Origin: Microbispora hainanensis
GTDB taxonomy: Bacteria; Actinomycetota; Actinomycetes; Streptosporangiales; Streptosporangiaceae
Length of the DNA stretch: 64,000 nt
Assembly (NCBI RefSeq): GCF_006874475.1
Contig: NZ_VIRM01000002.1
Location: 1 to 64,000, forward strand
Direction: 5' to 3'
Numbering within the stretch: position 1 is the first letter of the stretch; every line of letters begins with the position of its first letter. The position numbers and the translations under genes were made by a program. This document shows positions 1-15,212 of this stretch, one piece after another. The notes below the pieces were generated by a model. The model was not told the origin of the DNA and searched no databases. It saw nothing but the letters and a program-made list of their open reading frames with translations.

Positions 1-26
1 GGTCTGATTCAAAAGGGGATTATCTA

Positions 27-3902
<3,876 letters not shown>

Positions 3903-3948
3903 CAGGTCGCCGCGGTGAGCGATCGCCGCGGCGGGTGACATACGGAAA

Positions 3949-3979
3949 GCGGTCCGGGGCATCCCCCGGGCCGCTTTTT
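3949..3979 (+). terminator. Rho-independent terminator after rpoC
   Basis: An 11-bp GC-rich stem (one G-U pair) pairs 3949-3959 with 3964-3974 around a 4-nt loop. Five T residues follow at 3975-3979. It lies 47 nt after the rpoC stop and separates rpoBC from the str operon. Confidence 0.85.
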
Positions 3980-4159
3980 CGTTGTCCGCGTTCCGCGTGC
4001 GCGCGGGACGCCGGGCGGGGACGGCGTGGAAACCGTGAGAAGCGCCTCGTGGGGGCGGTATGATGGGAGGCCGAGTCCTTCGACGGTCCGGCTTGGGCCG
4101 TCGGCGCAGTGGCACGTCAAGACAGCGGGGCACGTCCCTCCGGGGCGTCCTCCTCTGTT

Positions 4160-4188
4160 TTGACGTGTTGTACGGGGAAGGGTAAGCT
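4160..4188 (+). promoter_or_regulatory. Probable str operon promoter (rpsL)
   Basis: TTGACG at 4160-4165 and TAAGCT at 4183-4188 are separated by 17 nt, the arrangement expected for the principal sigma factor. The -35 sits in the right arm of a 13-bp dyad (4113-4125 with 4155-4167). The -10 is flanked by a 6-bp inverted repeat, AGGGTA (4179-4184) and TACCCT (4190-4195). Transcription would start near 4195 and give a leader of about 270 nt before rpsL. Confidence 0.6.
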
Positions 4189-4463
4189 CTACCCTCGTGC
4201 CCGTCTGTGGGCTCGCATGCGTGCGCTCAAATGCCGCTTCTCGACGAGAGGGGCGTGCGGGGGGCGCCGCGTGACTCCTCCAGATCGACCGGATCTGCCC
4301 GGGTGTGATGCGACAAGAGCGCGACACGCCCGACCGCGGGGGTCGAAGGGGATGGAAAACCAGCAGGTCATGACACCGGCAGTACCTGCAAGCCTGTGAG
4401 AGGCGGCCTCGCCACCTCGACCGGGTCCTACGTATCACCGGCTAGGCACGAAACGGAGACGCG

Positions 4464-4838
4464 GTGCCCACCATTCAGCAGTTGGTCCGTAAGGGCCGGC
4501 AGGACAAGGTCAGCAAGACCAAGACTCCTGCCCTCAAGGGGAGCCCGCAGCGGCGCGGCGTTTGCACCCGCGTTTACACGACGACCCCCAAGAAGCCCAA
4601 CTCGGCGCTGCGCAAGGTGGCCCGTGTTCGGCTCACCAACGGCATCGAGGTCACGGCTTACATCCCTGGGGTGGGCCACAACCTCCAGGAGCACTCGATG
4701 GTGCTCGTGCGCGGTGGTCGTGTGAAGGACCTGCCGGGTGTTCGCTACAAGATCATCCGTGGTTCGCTGGACACTCAGGCCGTCCGCAACCGCAAGCAGG
4801 CCCGTAGCCGCTACGGCGCGAAGAAGGAGAAGAGCTGA
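4464..4838 (+). CDS. rpsL: 30S ribosomal protein S12
   Basis: This 124-aa protein of the decoding centre reads almost identically to actinobacterial S12. Lys43 (TTPKKPNSA context) and Lys88 (GGRVKDLPG) are both wild type, so no streptomycin-resistance substitution is present at those two sites. It starts with GTG after an ACGGAGACG ribosome site. It is first in the str operon, with rpsG beginning 1 nt after its stop. Confidence 0.98.
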   Translation: MPTIQQLVRKGRQDKVSKTKTPALKGSPQRRGVCTRVYTTTPKKPNSALRKVARVRLTNGIEVTAYIPGVGHNLQEHSMVLVRGGRVKDLPGVRYKIIRGSLDTQAVRNRKQARSRYGAKKEKS

Positions 4839-4839
4839 C

Positions 4840-5310
4840 ATGCCGCGCAAGGGTTCCCCTGGCCGCCGCCAGCTGGTCGCTGACCCGGTGCACAACTCGC
4901 CGCTGGTCACCGCTCTGATCAACAAGGTTCTCCTGGACGGCAAGCGCTCCCTCGCGCAGTCGATCGTCTACGGCGCCCTCGAGGGCTGCAGGGAGAAGAC
5001 CGGCAACGACCCGGTCGTCACCCTCAAGCGCGCTCTCGACAACGTCCGCCCGACGCTCGAGGTGAAGAGCCGCCGTGTCGGTGGCGCCACCTACCAGGTG
5101 CCGGTCGAGGTCAAGGCCTCGCGCAGCACCACGCTGGCGCTGCGGTGGATCGTCCAGTACTCCCGCGCACGCCGCGAGAAGACCATGACCGAGCGGCTCA
5201 TGAACGAGCTGCTCGACGCGAGCAACGGCCTCGGCGCCAGCGTCAAGCGGCGCGAGGACACGCACAAGATGGCCGAGTCCAACAAGGCCTTCGCCCACTA
5301 CCGCTGGTAG
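4840..5310 (+). CDS. rpsG: 30S ribosomal protein S7
   Basis: The 156-aa product is S7, the assembly protein that nucleates the 30S head around the 3' domain of 16S rRNA. It begins [10 protein letters not shown] and ends in the family-typical FAHYRW. The ATG start at 4840 is 1 nt after the rpsL stop, so translation is probably coupled. Length matches the family and no anomaly was seen. Confidence 0.98.
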   Translation: MPRKGSPGRRQLVADPVHNSPLVTALINKVLLDGKRSLAQSIVYGALEGCREKTGNDPVVTLKRALDNVRPTLEVKSRRVGGATYQVPVEVKASRSTTLALRWIVQYSRARREKTMTERLMNELLDASNGLGASVKRREDTHKMAESNKAFAHYRW

Positions 5311-5343
5311 TGAGCACCGACGACGAGTTAAGGACGCGAAGAA

Positions 5344-7443
<2,100 letters not shown>

Positions 7444-7452
7444 TTCCGCTCG

Positions 7453-7490
7453 CGGTACGGCGGAGCGCCTCAGGGCGCCCCGCCGTGCCG
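7453..7490 (+). terminator. Hairpin between fusA and tuf (attenuator-like)
   Basis: A 17-bp stem pairs 7453-7469 with 7474-7490 (one mismatch, one G-U) around a TCAG loop. It has no T-run, so it is more likely an attenuator or RNA-stability element than a simple intrinsic terminator. It may help set the tuf to fusA transcript ratio. Confidence 0.55.
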
Positions 7491-7542
7491 AGCCTGAGGT
7501 AGAAGACGAAAGTCAAGTCAGAATCTCTAAGGAGACAGACCA

Positions 7543-8736
7543 GTGGCCAAGGCCAAGTTCGAGCGGAACAAGCCGCACGTGAACATCGGCACCATTGGGC
7601 ACATCGACCACGGCAAGACCACTCTGACCGCGGCGATCACCAAGGTGCTTCACGACCGTTTCCCGCAGCTCAACGAGGCGACCCCGTTCGACAAGATCGA
7701 CAAGGCGCCCGAGGAGAAGGCTCGCGGAATCACCATCTCCATCGCGCACGTCGAGTACCAGACCGAGAAGCGCCACTACGCCCACGTGGACTGCCCCGGT
7801 CACGCCGACTACGTGAAGAACATGATCACCGGTGCCGCCCAGATGGACGGCGCGATCCTGGTGGTCGCGGCGACCGACGGTCCGATGCCGCAGACGAAGG
7901 AGCACGTCCTCCTGGCCCGCCAGGTCGGCGTTCCCTACATCGTCGTGGCCCTCAACAAGGCCGACATGGTCGACGACGAGGAGATCCTGGAGCTCGTCGA
8001 GCTCGAGGTCCGCGAGCTGCTGTCCGCCCAGGAGTTCCCGGGCGACGACCTGCCGGTCGTGCGCGTCTCGGCGCTCAAGGCGCTCGAGGGCGACGAGAAG
8101 TGGGGCGACTCCATCATCGAGCTCATGAACGCCGTGGACGAGAACGTCCCCGAGCCCGTTCGTGACACCGACAAGCCGTTCCTCATGCCGATCGAGGACG
8201 TGTTCTCGATCACCGGTCGCGGCACCGTCGTCACCGGCCGTATCGAGCGCGGTGTCGTCAAGGTCAACGAGACCGTCGACATCATCGGCATCAAGGAGAA
8301 GAGCACCACGACGACCGTCACCGGCGTCGAGATGTTCCGCAAGCTCCTCGACGAGGGCCAGGCCGGTGACAACGTCGGTCTGCTCCTGCGCGGCATCAAG
8401 CGCGAGGACGTCGAGCGCGGCCAGTGTGTCATCAAGCCGGGCACGACCACCCCGCACACCGAGTTCGAGGCGCAGGTCTACATCCTGTCCAAGGACGAGG
8501 GCGGCCGCCACACGCCGTTCTTCAACAACTACCGGCCGCAGTTCTACTTCCGTACCACGGACGTGACCGGTGTCGTGAACCTGCCGGAGGGCACCGAGAT
8601 GGTCATGCCCGGTGACAACACCGAGATGACCGTCCAGCTCATCCAGCCGATCGCGATGGAGGAGGGCCTCAAGTTCGCGATCCGCGAGGGTGGCCGCACC
8701 GTCGGCGCCGGCCGTGTGACGAAGATCATCAAGTAG
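7543..8736 (+). CDS. tuf: Elongation factor Tu
   Basis: The 397-aa GTPase delivers aminoacyl-tRNA to the ribosome. GHIDHGKTT (G1), DCPGHADY (G3) and NKAD (G4) are all present, followed by the two beta-barrel domains. It starts with GTG behind a good AAGGAGA ribosome site. It is the last str gene and a 13-bp stem hairpin follows it. Confidence 0.98.
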   Translation: MAKAKFERNKPHVNIGTIGHIDHGKTTLTAAITKVLHDRFPQLNEATPFDKIDKAPEEKARGITISIAHVEYQTEKRHYAHVDCPGHADYVKNMITGAAQMDGAILVVAATDGPMPQTKEHVLLARQVGVPYIVVALNKADMVDDEEILELVELEVRELLSAQEFPGDDLPVVRVSALKALEGDEKWGDSIIELMNAVDENVPEPVRDTDKPFLMPIEDVFSITGRGTVVTGRIERGVVKVNETVDIIGIKEKSTTTTVTGVEMFRKLLDEGQAGDNVGLLLRGIKREDVERGQCVIKPGTTTPHTEFEAQVYILSKDEGGRHTPFFNNYRPQFYFRTTDVTGVVNLPEGTEMVMPGDNTEMTVQLIQPIAMEEGLKFAIREGGRTVGAGRVTKIIK

Positions 8737-8750
8737 TAGCACCGCTGGGC

Positions 8751-8780
8751 GGCGGTCGGGCCCGTGAGGGCCTGACCGCC
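8751..8780 (+). terminator. Hairpin terminator after tuf
   Basis: A 13-bp stem pairs 8751-8763 with 8768-8780 (one G-U pair) with a GTGA loop, 14 nt after the tuf stop. There is no U-tract, as is common for actinobacterial terminators. Confidence 0.6.
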
Positions 8781-8823
8781 GCGCCACGGAGGGGCCGGAA
8801 ACGGCCTCCCACGGACGACGAGA

Positions 8824-8880
8824 CCGTGATCTCGCAGTGCTTTCGGCCGCACCTCGACCGAAGCCACTGCCAGATCACGG
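8824..8880 (+). promoter_or_regulatory. Large dyad in the S10 operon leader
   Basis: Two 23-nt arms, 8824-8846 and 8858-8880, are inverted copies with three mismatched positions; an 11-nt loop separates them. The arms begin CCGTGATCT and end AGATCACGG. The element lies 101 nt before rpsJ. As RNA it would form a stable leader hairpin; as DNA it could be an extended operator. No clear sigma promoter was recognised around it. Confidence 0.6.
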
Positions 8881-8981
8881 AGGACCGGACAGGCTCCGGG
8901 GCGTCGGTCACGTGGAAAAGACCTGCGGCACCAGGCCGCGTGAAGCTTTATAGGACGACAGCGAAGGACACCGAGGCCATT

Positions 8982-9290
8982 ATGGCGGGACAGAAGATCC
9001 GCATCCGGCTCAAGGCGTATGACCACGAGGTCATCGACAGCTCGGCCAAGAAGATCGTCGAGACGGTGACGCGGACCGGCGCCAAGGTCGCTGGCCCGGT
9101 GCCGCTGCCGACCGAGAAGAACGTGTACTGCGTCATCCGGTCGCCGCACAAGTACAAGGACAGCCGCGAGCACTTTGAGATGCGTACGCACAAGCGGCTG
9201 ATTGACATCATCGACCCGACGCCGAAGACGGTCGACTCGCTCATGCGTCTCGACCTTCCCGCCGGCGTGGACATCTCGATCAAGCTCTAA
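8982..9290 (+). CDS. rpsJ: 30S ribosomal protein S10
   Basis: This 102-aa protein is S10, which also acts as NusE in antitermination complexes. It begins [15 protein letters not shown] and carries the RTHKRLIDI segment typical of the family. The ATG at 8982 fits the family start; a longer open frame upstream runs through the leader dyad and is unlikely to be translated. It is first in the S10 operon, 13 nt before rplC. Confidence 0.97.
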   Translation: MAGQKIRIRLKAYDHEVIDSSAKKIVETVTRTGAKVAGPVPLPTEKNVYCVIRSPHKYKDSREHFEMRTHKRLIDIIDPTPKTVDSLMRLDLPAGVDISIKL

Positions 9291-9303
9291 GGAACGCACT
9301 GAC

Positions 9304-9960
9304 ATGGCTAAGCAGATCAAGGGCGTCCTGGGCAAGAAGCTCGGCATGACCCAGGTCTTCGACGAGGCGAACCGGGTGATCCCGGTCACCGTCGTCGAGG
9401 CCGGTCCGTGCGTGGTGACCCGGGTCCGCACTCCGGAGAAGGACGGCTACTCCGCCGTCCAGCTCGGCTACGGACAGATCGACCCGCGCAAGGTGAACAA
9501 GCCCCTGGGCGACTACCTGCGCAAGCACGACATCACCCCGCGCCGCTACTTCGCCGAGGTTCGCACCGACGACGCCTCCGAGTACACGGTCGGCCAGGAG
9601 CTCCTCGCCGACACCTTCGAGTCCGGGCAGTACGTCGACGTCACGGGCAAGAGCAAGGGCAAGGGCTACGCCGGTGTCATGAAGCGCCACAACTTCCGTG
9701 GTCTGAGCGCTTCGCACGGTACCCAGCGCAAGCACCGCTCCCCCGGCTCCATCGGTGGCTGCGCCACCCCGGGCCGGGTCTTCAAGGGCGTGCGCATGGC
9801 CGGCCGGATGGGCAACGTCCGCACGACGGTCCAGAGCCTCAAGGTGCACGCCGTGGACGCCGAGAAGGGCCTCATCCTGATCAAGGGTGCGATCCCCGGC
9901 GCCAACGGCAGCCTGGTCCTCCTCCGCACCGCTGCCAAGAAGGGGGTTGCTGCGAAGTGA
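9304..9960 (+). CDS. rplC: 50S ribosomal protein L3
   Basis: The 218-aa product is L3, which binds 23S rRNA near the peptidyl-transferase centre. It begins [19 protein letters not shown] and contains the MKRHNFRG and HRSPGSIG segments of the family's central extension. Its stop overlaps the GTG start of rplD by 4 nt. Confidence 0.97.
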   Translation: MAKQIKGVLGKKLGMTQVFDEANRVIPVTVVEAGPCVVTRVRTPEKDGYSAVQLGYGQIDPRKVNKPLGDYLRKHDITPRRYFAEVRTDDASEYTVGQELLADTFESGQYVDVTGKSKGKGYAGVMKRHNFRGLSASHGTQRKHRSPGSIGGCATPGRVFKGVRMAGRMGNVRTTVQSLKVHAVDAEKGLILIKGAIPGANGSLVLLRTAAKKGVAAK

Positions 9961-10607
9961 CCACGACCATTGACGTCCTCGACGCCAGCGGCGCCAAGAC
10001 GGGGACCGTCGACCTCCCCGAGGAGGTCTTCGGTGCCAAGGTCAACGTCCCGCTGATCCACCAGGTGGTCGTCGCCCAGCTCGCCGCTCGCCGGCAGGGC
10101 ACCCACGCCACCAAGACCCGTGGTGACGTCTCCGGCGGCGGCAAGAAGCCGTACCGGCAGAAGGGCACCGGCCGCGCCCGCCAGGGCTCGACCCGCGCGC
10201 CGCAGTTCGCCGGCGGTGGCGTCGTCCACGGCCCGCAGCCGCGCTCGTACGAGCAGCGGACGCCCAAGAAGATGAAGGCGGCCGCCCTCAAGGGTGCGCT
10301 GTCCGACCGGGCCGGCGGCGGCCGCGTCCACGTGGTGGACAGCCTGGTCACGGGTGACACGCCCAAGACCAGGGCCACCCTGGAGGCGCTGCGCAAGATC
10401 ACGCAGGCCCGCAGCGTGCTCGTCGTGGTCGACGAGAACGACGAGCTGACCTGGCTCAGCCTGCGCAACGCGCCCGAGGTCCACCTGCTGGACGCGGGAC
10501 AGCTGAACACCTACGACGTGCTGTGCCACGACGACGTGGTCTTCACCCGTGAGGCCTACGACCAGGTCGTGGCCCGGCTGGCGAACAGCGGGAAGGAAGA
10601 GGCCTGA
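9957..10607 (+). CDS. rplD: 50S ribosomal protein L4
   Basis: This is a 216-aa L4. The Gly/Arg-rich loop [18 protein letters not shown], which lines the exit tunnel, is at about residues 58-76. The GTG start at 9957 overlaps the rplC stop (GTGA), and the stop overlaps the rplW ATG. In enterobacteria L4 autoregulates the S10 operon; whether that applies to the leader dyad here is unknown. Confidence 0.96.
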   Translation: MTTTIDVLDASGAKTGTVDLPEEVFGAKVNVPLIHQVVVAQLAARRQGTHATKTRGDVSGGGKKPYRQKGTGRARQGSTRAPQFAGGGVVHGPQPRSYEQRTPKKMKAAALKGALSDRAGGGRVHVVDSLVTGDTPKTRATLEALRKITQARSVLVVVDENDELTWLSLRNAPEVHLLDAGQLNTYDVLCHDDVVFTREAYDQVVARLANSGKEEA

Positions 10608-10909
10608 TGCAGAAGATCGCCGACCCGCGCGACATCATCCTCAAGCCGATCGTCTCCGAGAAGAGCTACGGCCTGATCGATGAGCACAACAAGTACACGT
10701 TCCTGGTGCGCAAGGGTGCCAACAAGACGCAGGTGAAGATCGCCGTCGAGCAGATCTTCGGCGTCAAGGTGACCGGCGTGAACACGATCAACCGCCAGGG
10801 CAAGCGCAAGCGGACCCGGCACGGCTACGGCCAGCGCCCGGACACCAAGCGCGCGATCGTGAGCCTGGCCGAGGGCGAGCGGATCGACATCTTCGGTCAG
10901 ATCGGCTAG
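10607..10909 (+). CDS. rplW: 50S ribosomal protein L23
   Basis: The 100-aa L23 sits at the exit-tunnel rim and docks signal recognition particle and trigger factor. It contains the family signature [12 protein letters not shown] at its N-terminus and a [14 protein letters not shown] basic loop. The ATG overlaps the rplD TGA by 1 nt. Confidence 0.97.
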   Translation: MQKIADPRDIILKPIVSEKSYGLIDEHNKYTFLVRKGANKTQVKIAVEQIFGVKVTGVNTINRQGKRKRTRHGYGQRPDTKRAIVSLAEGERIDIFGQIG

Positions 10910-10929
10910 CACCTGCCGCAGCGGGGAGA

Positions 10930-11003
10930 GGGGCCCCTCGCCACCGAGCGAGGGACTCGCCCCATTGAGTAAGCACCGCGGGGACCGCCGAGAGGCGGAC
11001 CCC
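10930..11003 (+). promoter_or_regulatory. Two hairpins between rplW and rplB
   Basis: The first stem pairs 10935-10941 with 10948-10954, extended by GGGGC/GCCCC at 10930-10934 and 10959-10963. The second pairs 10980-10989 with 10994-11003 with one A-A mismatch and is closed by a GAGA (GNRA) tetraloop. They fill most of the 129-nt gap and may be an RNA processing or translational control site for L2. Confidence 0.45.
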
Positions 11004-11038
11004 GACCGGTACGAACCGACGAAGGATGAACGAAAGAG

Positions 11039-11875
11039 ATGGGCATCCGTAAGTACAAGCCGACGACTCCGGGTCGTCGCGGCGCGAGCGTCTCGGACTT
11101 CGCCGAGATCACGCGCAGCACCCCGGAGAAGTCGCTGCTTGCCCCACTGCACAGCAAGGGCGGCCGTAACGTCCACGGCCGGGTGACCGCCCGGCACCAG
11201 GGAGGCGGGCACAAGCGCGCCTACCGGATCATCGACTTCCGCCGCCACGACAAGGACGGGATCCCGGCCAAGGTCGCGCACATCGAGTACGACCCGAACC
11301 GGACCTCCCGCATCGCGCTGCTCCACTACGCCGACGGCGAGAAGCGCTACATCCTCGCCCCGGTCGGCCTCAAGCAGGGGGACCGGATCGAGAACGGCCC
11401 CACGGCCGACATCAAGCCGGGCAACTGCCTGCCGCTGCGCAACATCCCGACCGGTACCTTCATCCACGCGGTGGAGCTCCGCCCGGGTGGCGGCGCCAAG
11501 CTCGGCCGCAGCGCCGGCGCGCAGATCCAGCTGCTCGCCAAGGAGGGCATGTACGCCACGCTGCGTATGCCGTCCGGAGAAATGCGCCAGGTCGACGTGC
11601 GCTGCCGGGCCTCGGTGGGCCAGGTGGGCAACGCCGAGCAGGGCAACATCAGCATCGGCAAGGCCGGCCGCAACCGCTGGAAGGGCAAGCGCCCCACGGT
11701 GCGCGGTGTCGCCATGAACCCGGTCGACCACCCGCACGGTGGTGGTGAGGGCAAGACCTCCGGTGGTCGTCACCCGGTGAACCCGAAGGGTAAGCCCGAG
11801 GGCCGTACCCGGCAGCCGAACAAGCCCAGCGACCGGCTGATCATCCGTCGTCGGAGCAAGAGGAAGAAGCGGTAG
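11039..11875 (+). CDS. rplB: 50S ribosomal protein L2
   Basis: This is a 278-aa L2, a primary 23S rRNA-binding protein needed for subunit association and peptidyl transfer. It starts [15 protein letters not shown] and contains the conserved [16 protein letters not shown] segment near residue 220. The preceding AACGAAAGAG is a modest ribosome site. Confidence 0.98.
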   Translation: MGIRKYKPTTPGRRGASVSDFAEITRSTPEKSLLAPLHSKGGRNVHGRVTARHQGGGHKRAYRIIDFRRHDKDGIPAKVAHIEYDPNRTSRIALLHYADGEKRYILAPVGLKQGDRIENGPTADIKPGNCLPLRNIPTGTFIHAVELRPGGGAKLGRSAGAQIQLLAKEGMYATLRMPSGEMRQVDVRCRASVGQVGNAEQGNISIGKAGRNRWKGKRPTVRGVAMNPVDHPHGGGEGKTSGGRHPVNPKGKPEGRTRQPNKPSDRLIIRRRSKRKKR

Positions 11876-11886
11876 GAGCAGCCGAA

Positions 11887-12165
11887 ATGCCACGTAGTCT
11901 TAAGAAGGGTCCCTTCGTGGACGATCACCTTCAGAAGAAGGTGGACGCCCAGAACGAGAAGGGCACCAAGAACGTCATCAAGACGTGGTCGCGGCGCTCC
12001 ATGATCGTGCCCGACATGATCGGTCACACGATCGCCGTGCACGACGGTCGCAAGCACGTCCCGGTGTTCGTCACCGAGTCGATGATCGGTCACAAGCTCG
12101 GTGAGTTCGCCCCCACGCGGACGTTCCGCAGCCACGTCAAGGAAGACCGCCGCAGCCGGCGGTAA
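11887..12165 (+). CDS. rpsS: 30S ribosomal protein S19
   Basis: The 92-aa S19 of the 30S head begins [15 protein letters not shown] and contains the [11 protein letters not shown] motif near its C-terminus. It follows rplB by 11 nt in the S10 operon. Confidence 0.97.
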   Translation: MPRSLKKGPFVDDHLQKKVDAQNEKGTKNVIKTWSRRSMIVPDMIGHTIAVHDGRKHVPVFVTESMIGHKLGEFAPTRTFRSHVKEDRRSRR

Positions 12166-12198
12166 GCGCCTTCAAGCCAGCAGTTAGAGGAGAAAGCG

Positions 12199-12552
12199 AT
12201 GGAAGCCAGGGCACAGGCGCGGTACGCGCGCCACACGCCCCGGAAGGCCCGCCGCGTGGTGGACCTCATTCGCGGGCTGCCCGCTTCGGAGGCGCAGGCC
12301 GTGCTGCAGTTCGCTCCCCAGTCGGCGAGCGAGACCGTTTACAAGGTGCTCTCGAGCGCGATCGCGAACGCTGAGCACAACTTCAAGCTCGACCGGGACA
12401 CGCTCTTCGTGAGCCGGGCGTGGGTCGACGAGGGCCCGACGCTCAAGCGCTTCCGCCCGCGTGCCCAGGGTCGTGCCTATCGGATCAACAAGCGGACCAG
12501 CCACATCACCGTGATCGTGGAGTCCCGCGAGCCGAAGGGAAGGACCCGCTAG
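12199..12552 (+). CDS. rplV: 50S ribosomal protein L22
   Basis: This is a 117-aa L22, whose beta-hairpin lines the exit tunnel at the macrolide site. The [19 protein letters not shown] start and the [13 protein letters not shown] loop are characteristic. GAGGAGA gives a strong ribosome site. The TAG stop overlaps the rpsC GTG start by 1 nt. Confidence 0.97.
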   Translation: MEARAQARYARHTPRKARRVVDLIRGLPASEAQAVLQFAPQSASETVYKVLSSAIANAEHNFKLDRDTLFVSRAWVDEGPTLKRFRPRAQGRAYRINKRTSHITVIVESREPKGRTR

Positions 12553-13397
12553 TGGGCCAGAAGGTTAACCCGCACGGGTTCCGCCTCGGCATCACGACCG
12601 ACTTCAAGAGCCGGTGGTACGCCGACAAGCTGTACAAGTCGTACGTCGCCGAGGACGTGGCGATCCGCCGCATGCTGCAGAAGGGCATGGAGCGGGCCGG
12701 CATCTCCAAGGTCGAGATCGAGCGCACGACCGACCGCGTCCAGGTCGACATCCACACCGCCCGGCCGGGCATCGTCATCGGCCGCCGCGGCGCCGAGGCC
12801 GACCGCATCCGCGGCGACCTGGAGAAGCTGACCAAGAAGCAGGTCCAGCTGAACATCCTCGAGGTGAAGAACCCCGAGATCGACGCGCAGCTCGTCGCGC
12901 AGGGCGTGGCCGAGCAGCTGTCCAGCCGCGTCTCGTTCCGCCGGGCCATGCGTAAGGCCATGCAGTCCGCCATGAAGAGCGGGGCCAAGGGCATCCGTGT
13001 CCAGTGCTCCGGCCGTCTGGGCGGCGCCGAGATGTCGCGCTCGGAGTTCTACCGCGAGGGCCGCGTGCCCCTGCACACGCTCCGTGCGGACGTCGACTAC
13101 GGCTTCTACGAGGCCCGCACCACCTTCGGCCGCATCGGCGTGAAGGTGTGGATCTACAAGGGCGAGGCCCCGACCAGCCGCTCCGAGCGGGAGGCGGCCG
13201 CGGCCGGCGCCCGCGCGAGCCAGCGTCGTGAGCGCGACGACCGTCGCGGTGGCGCGGGCGAGCGTCCGCGTCGTGGCGGCGAGCGTCCGCGTCGTGGCGG
13301 CGCGGGCCGTAACGACCGTGCACCCAGGACTGAGGCGGCCGCGCAGGCCGCCCCCGAGACCGGCCCGGCGGAGCAGCCGGGTGCTGAAGGGAGCTGA
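12552..13397 (+). CDS. rpsC: 30S ribosomal protein S3, RG-rich tail
   Basis: The 281-aa S3 starts [13 protein letters not shown] and includes the KH-domain motif PGIVIGRRG. The core ends near residue 215. Beyond it lies an Arg/Gly/Ala-rich tail with the octamer GERPRRGG repeated, encoded by a perfect 21-bp tandem duplication at 13259-13279 and 13280-13300. Disordered basic tails are common on actinobacterial S3, but the exact duplication is a slippage-prone feature. Confidence 0.97.
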   Translation: MGQKVNPHGFRLGITTDFKSRWYADKLYKSYVAEDVAIRRMLQKGMERAGISKVEIERTTDRVQVDIHTARPGIVIGRRGAEADRIRGDLEKLTKKQVQLNILEVKNPEIDAQLVAQGVAEQLSSRVSFRRAMRKAMQSAMKSGAKGIRVQCSGRLGGAEMSRSEFYREGRVPLHTLRADVDYGFYEARTTFGRIGVKVWIYKGEAPTSRSEREAAAAGARASQRRERDDRRGGAGERPRRGGERPRRGGAGRNDRAPRTEAAAQAAPETGPAEQPGAEGS

Positions 13398-13399
13398 CC

Positions 13400-13819
13400 A
13401 TGCTGATCCCGCGCAGGGTCAAGCACCGCAAGCAGCACCGGCCCGACCGTAGCGGCGCCGCCAAGGGCGGCACCCGGGTCGTCTTCGGCGAGTTCGGCAT
13501 TCAGGCGCTTGAGCACTCCTACGTGACCAACCGTCAGATCGAGGCCGCGCGTATCGCCATGACCCGGCACATCCGCCGTGGCGGCAAGGTGTGGATCAAC
13601 ATCTTCCCGGACCGCCCCCTCACGAAGAAGCCGGCCGAGACCCGCATGGGTTCCGGTAAGGGTTCTCCGGAGTGGTGGATCGCCAATGTCAAGCCCGGCC
13701 GTGTCATGTTCGAGCTGTCCGGTGTCGCCGAGCCCGTGGCCCGTGAGGCCATGCGGCGTGCGATGCACAAGCTCCCCATGAAGTGCCGTTTCGTCAAGCG
13801 TGAAGTGGGTGAGGCGTGA
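13400..13819 (+). CDS. rplP: 50S ribosomal protein L16
   Basis: The 139-aa L16 sits near the A-site tRNA elbow. It begins [15 protein letters not shown] and carries the [12 protein letters not shown] motif. Its stop TGA overlaps the rpmC ATG. Confidence 0.97.
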   Translation: MLIPRRVKHRKQHRPDRSGAAKGGTRVVFGEFGIQALEHSYVTNRQIEAARIAMTRHIRRGGKVWINIFPDRPLTKKPAETRMGSGKGSPEWWIANVKPGRVMFELSGVAEPVAREAMRRAMHKLPMKCRFVKREVGEA

Positions 13820-14055
13820 TGGCTAAGGGTCTGACCGCCGCGGAGCTGCGTGTCGAGGACCAGGAGGTGCTGGTCCAGAAGCTGAAGGAAGCCAAGGAGG
13901 AGCTGTTCAACCTCCGCTTCCAGTCGGCGACGGGTCAGCTGGAGAGCCACGGGCGGCTGCGCGCCGTCCGCCGCGAGATCGCCCGCATCTACACCGTGAT
14001 GCGCGAGCGCGAGCTCGGAATCGTCACGGTCGAGAAGGAGCCGAGCGATGTCTGA
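13819..14055 (+). CDS. rpmC: 50S ribosomal protein L29
   Basis: A 78-aa helical protein at the exit-tunnel rim. The [14 protein letters not shown] segment defines L29. A GTG at 13816 is also in frame, but the ATG at 13819 gives the usual [10 protein letters not shown] start. Its end overlaps rpsQ by 8 nt. Confidence 0.95.
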   Translation: MAKGLTAAELRVEDQEVLVQKLKEAKEELFNLRFQSATGQLESHGRLRAVRREIARIYTVMRERELGIVTVEKEPSDV

Positions 14056-14347
14056 AGCAACCGAGACCCCGACCACTGAGACGACCGCGGAGACGCAGCG
14101 GAACTACCGCAAGACCCGCGAGGGCCTGGTCGTCAGCGACAAGATGGACAAGACCGTCGTCGTCGCTGTCGAGGACCGCGTCAAGCACCCGCTGTACGGC
14201 AAGGTCATCCGCCGTACGACAAAGTACAAGGCCCACGACGAGCAGAACGTCTGCGGCGTCGGCGACCGCGTCCTCCTGATGGAGACCCGGCCGCTGTCGG
14301 CCACCAAGCGGTGGCGGGTCGTCGAGATCCTCGAGAAGGCCAAGTAA
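14048..14347 (+). CDS. rpsQ: 30S ribosomal protein S17
   Basis: The 99-aa S17 is a primary 16S rRNA binder. It has an acidic Thr/Glu-rich N-terminal extension of about 18 residues before the conserved [18 protein letters not shown] core. It is the last gene of the S10 set; the next 188 nt are noncoding. Confidence 0.96.
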   Translation: MSEATETPTTETTAETQRNYRKTREGLVVSDKMDKTVVVAVEDRVKHPLYGKVIRRTTKYKAHDEQNVCGVGDRVLLMETRPLSATKRWRVVEILEKAK

Positions 14348-14363
14348 CACCAAAGACGCGCCT

Positions 14364-14513
14364 CGTGGGGGGTGGGAGACCGCCCCCCATGATGGTGTCC
14401 AAGGGGCGGGGCCGGCCATCGGTCCCGTCCGCCCGCGGCGGCGGTCGTACGGCTGTCGCCGAGGGAAAAAGACCACATCAGGTTCGGCCAGGCTCACCGT
14501 GAGGGTGAGAACC
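14364..14513 (+). promoter_or_regulatory. Hairpins in the S10-spc junction
   Basis: The first hairpin pairs 14364-14372 with 14383-14391 (G-rich left arm, C-rich right arm) just after rpsQ and could terminate S10 transcripts. The second, near the rplN start, pairs CTCACC (14493-14498) with GGTGAG (14504-14509) inside a looser GGTTC/GAACC frame (14481-14513). No clear -35/-10 pair was found, although a spc promoter would be expected here. Confidence 0.45.
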
Positions 14514-14535
14514 GGCACGACACACAGGAGTAGAC

Positions 14536-14904
14536 GTGATCCAGCAGGAGTCGCGGCTCAAGGTCGCCGACAACACGGGTGCCAAGGAGATTCTTTGCAT
14601 CCGCGTTCTCGGTGGCTCGGGTCGGCGCTACGCGGGTATCGGCGACATCATCGTGGGCACGGTGAAGGACGCCATTCCCGGCGGAGGCGTTAAGAAAGGC
14701 GACGTTGTCAAGGCTGTCGTGGTGCGCACCGTGAAGGAGCGCCGCCGCCCCGACGGCTCCTACATCCGCTTCGACGAGAACGCCGCGGTCATCATCAAGG
14801 ACAGCGGTGACCCCCGGGGCACCCGCATCTTCGGCCCGGTGGGCCGTGAACTGCGCGACAAGAAGTTCATGCGCATCATCTCGCTCGCACCGGAGGTGCT
14901 GTGA
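14536..14904 (+). CDS. rplN: 50S ribosomal protein L14
   Basis: The 122-aa L14 lies at the subunit interface. It begins [18 protein letters not shown] and contains the [19 protein letters not shown] segment typical of the family. GTG start after an AGGAG site. The stop overlaps the rplX start. Confidence 0.97.
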   Translation: MIQQESRLKVADNTGAKEILCIRVLGGSGRRYAGIGDIIVGTVKDAIPGGGVKKGDVVKAVVVRTVKERRRPDGSYIRFDENAAVIIKDSGDPRGTRIFGPVGRELRDKKFMRIISLAPEVL

Positions 14905-15212
14905 TGCCGAAGCTGCACGTGAAGAAGGGCGACCTCGTCCAGGTCATCGCCGGCAAGGACAAGGGCGCCAAGGGCCGGATCATCGCCGCCTACCCGCGTG
15001 ACGAGCGCGTGGTGGTCGAGGGCGTCAACATGATCAAGAAGCACTCCAAGGTCACCAACCAGGGACCGCGCGGCGCCAAGGAAGGCGGCGTGCAGACCAT
15101 GGAGGCTCCCATCCACGTGAGCAACGTCAAGAAGCTCAAGGATGACGAGAAGAAGCCCGAGAAGAAGGCCGCCGAGAAGGGCGACGCCGAGGCGACGGGT
15201 GAGGACAGCTGA
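14904..15212 (+). CDS. rplX: 50S ribosomal protein L24
   Basis: This 102-aa L24 is an assembly initiator with an N-terminal KOW motif ([17 protein letters not shown]). The last 25 residues form a Lys/Glu-rich tail. The ATG at 14904 overlaps the rplN stop; an in-frame GTG at 14901 is less likely. Its stop overlaps the rplE ATG. Confidence 0.96.
   Translation: MPKLHVKKGDLVQVIAGKDKGAKGRIIAAYPRDERVVVEGVNMIKKHSKVTNQGPRGAKEGGVQTMEAPIHVSNVKKLKDDEKKPEKKAAEKGDAEATGEDS

Larger units (their letters stand above)
3903..4463. other. 561-bp rpoC-rpsL intergenic region
   Basis: This gap holds the rpoC terminator (3949-3979), a possible weak promoter with a TATGAT -10 at 4059-4064, a large dyad at 4113-4167, the main str promoter at 4160-4188, and then about 270 nt of untranslated leader. 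The leader contains a CAGATC/GATCTG inverted repeat at 4281-4297. No convincing coding sequence was seen; the open frames here lack ribosome sites and recognisable protein features. Confidence 0.6.

Noticed and set aside
8900..8981. rpsJ promoter at the TTTATAGG sequence
   Set aside because: The sequence is A/T-rich but lacks a -35 at proper spacing and a terminal T in the -10, so no promoter is claimed.
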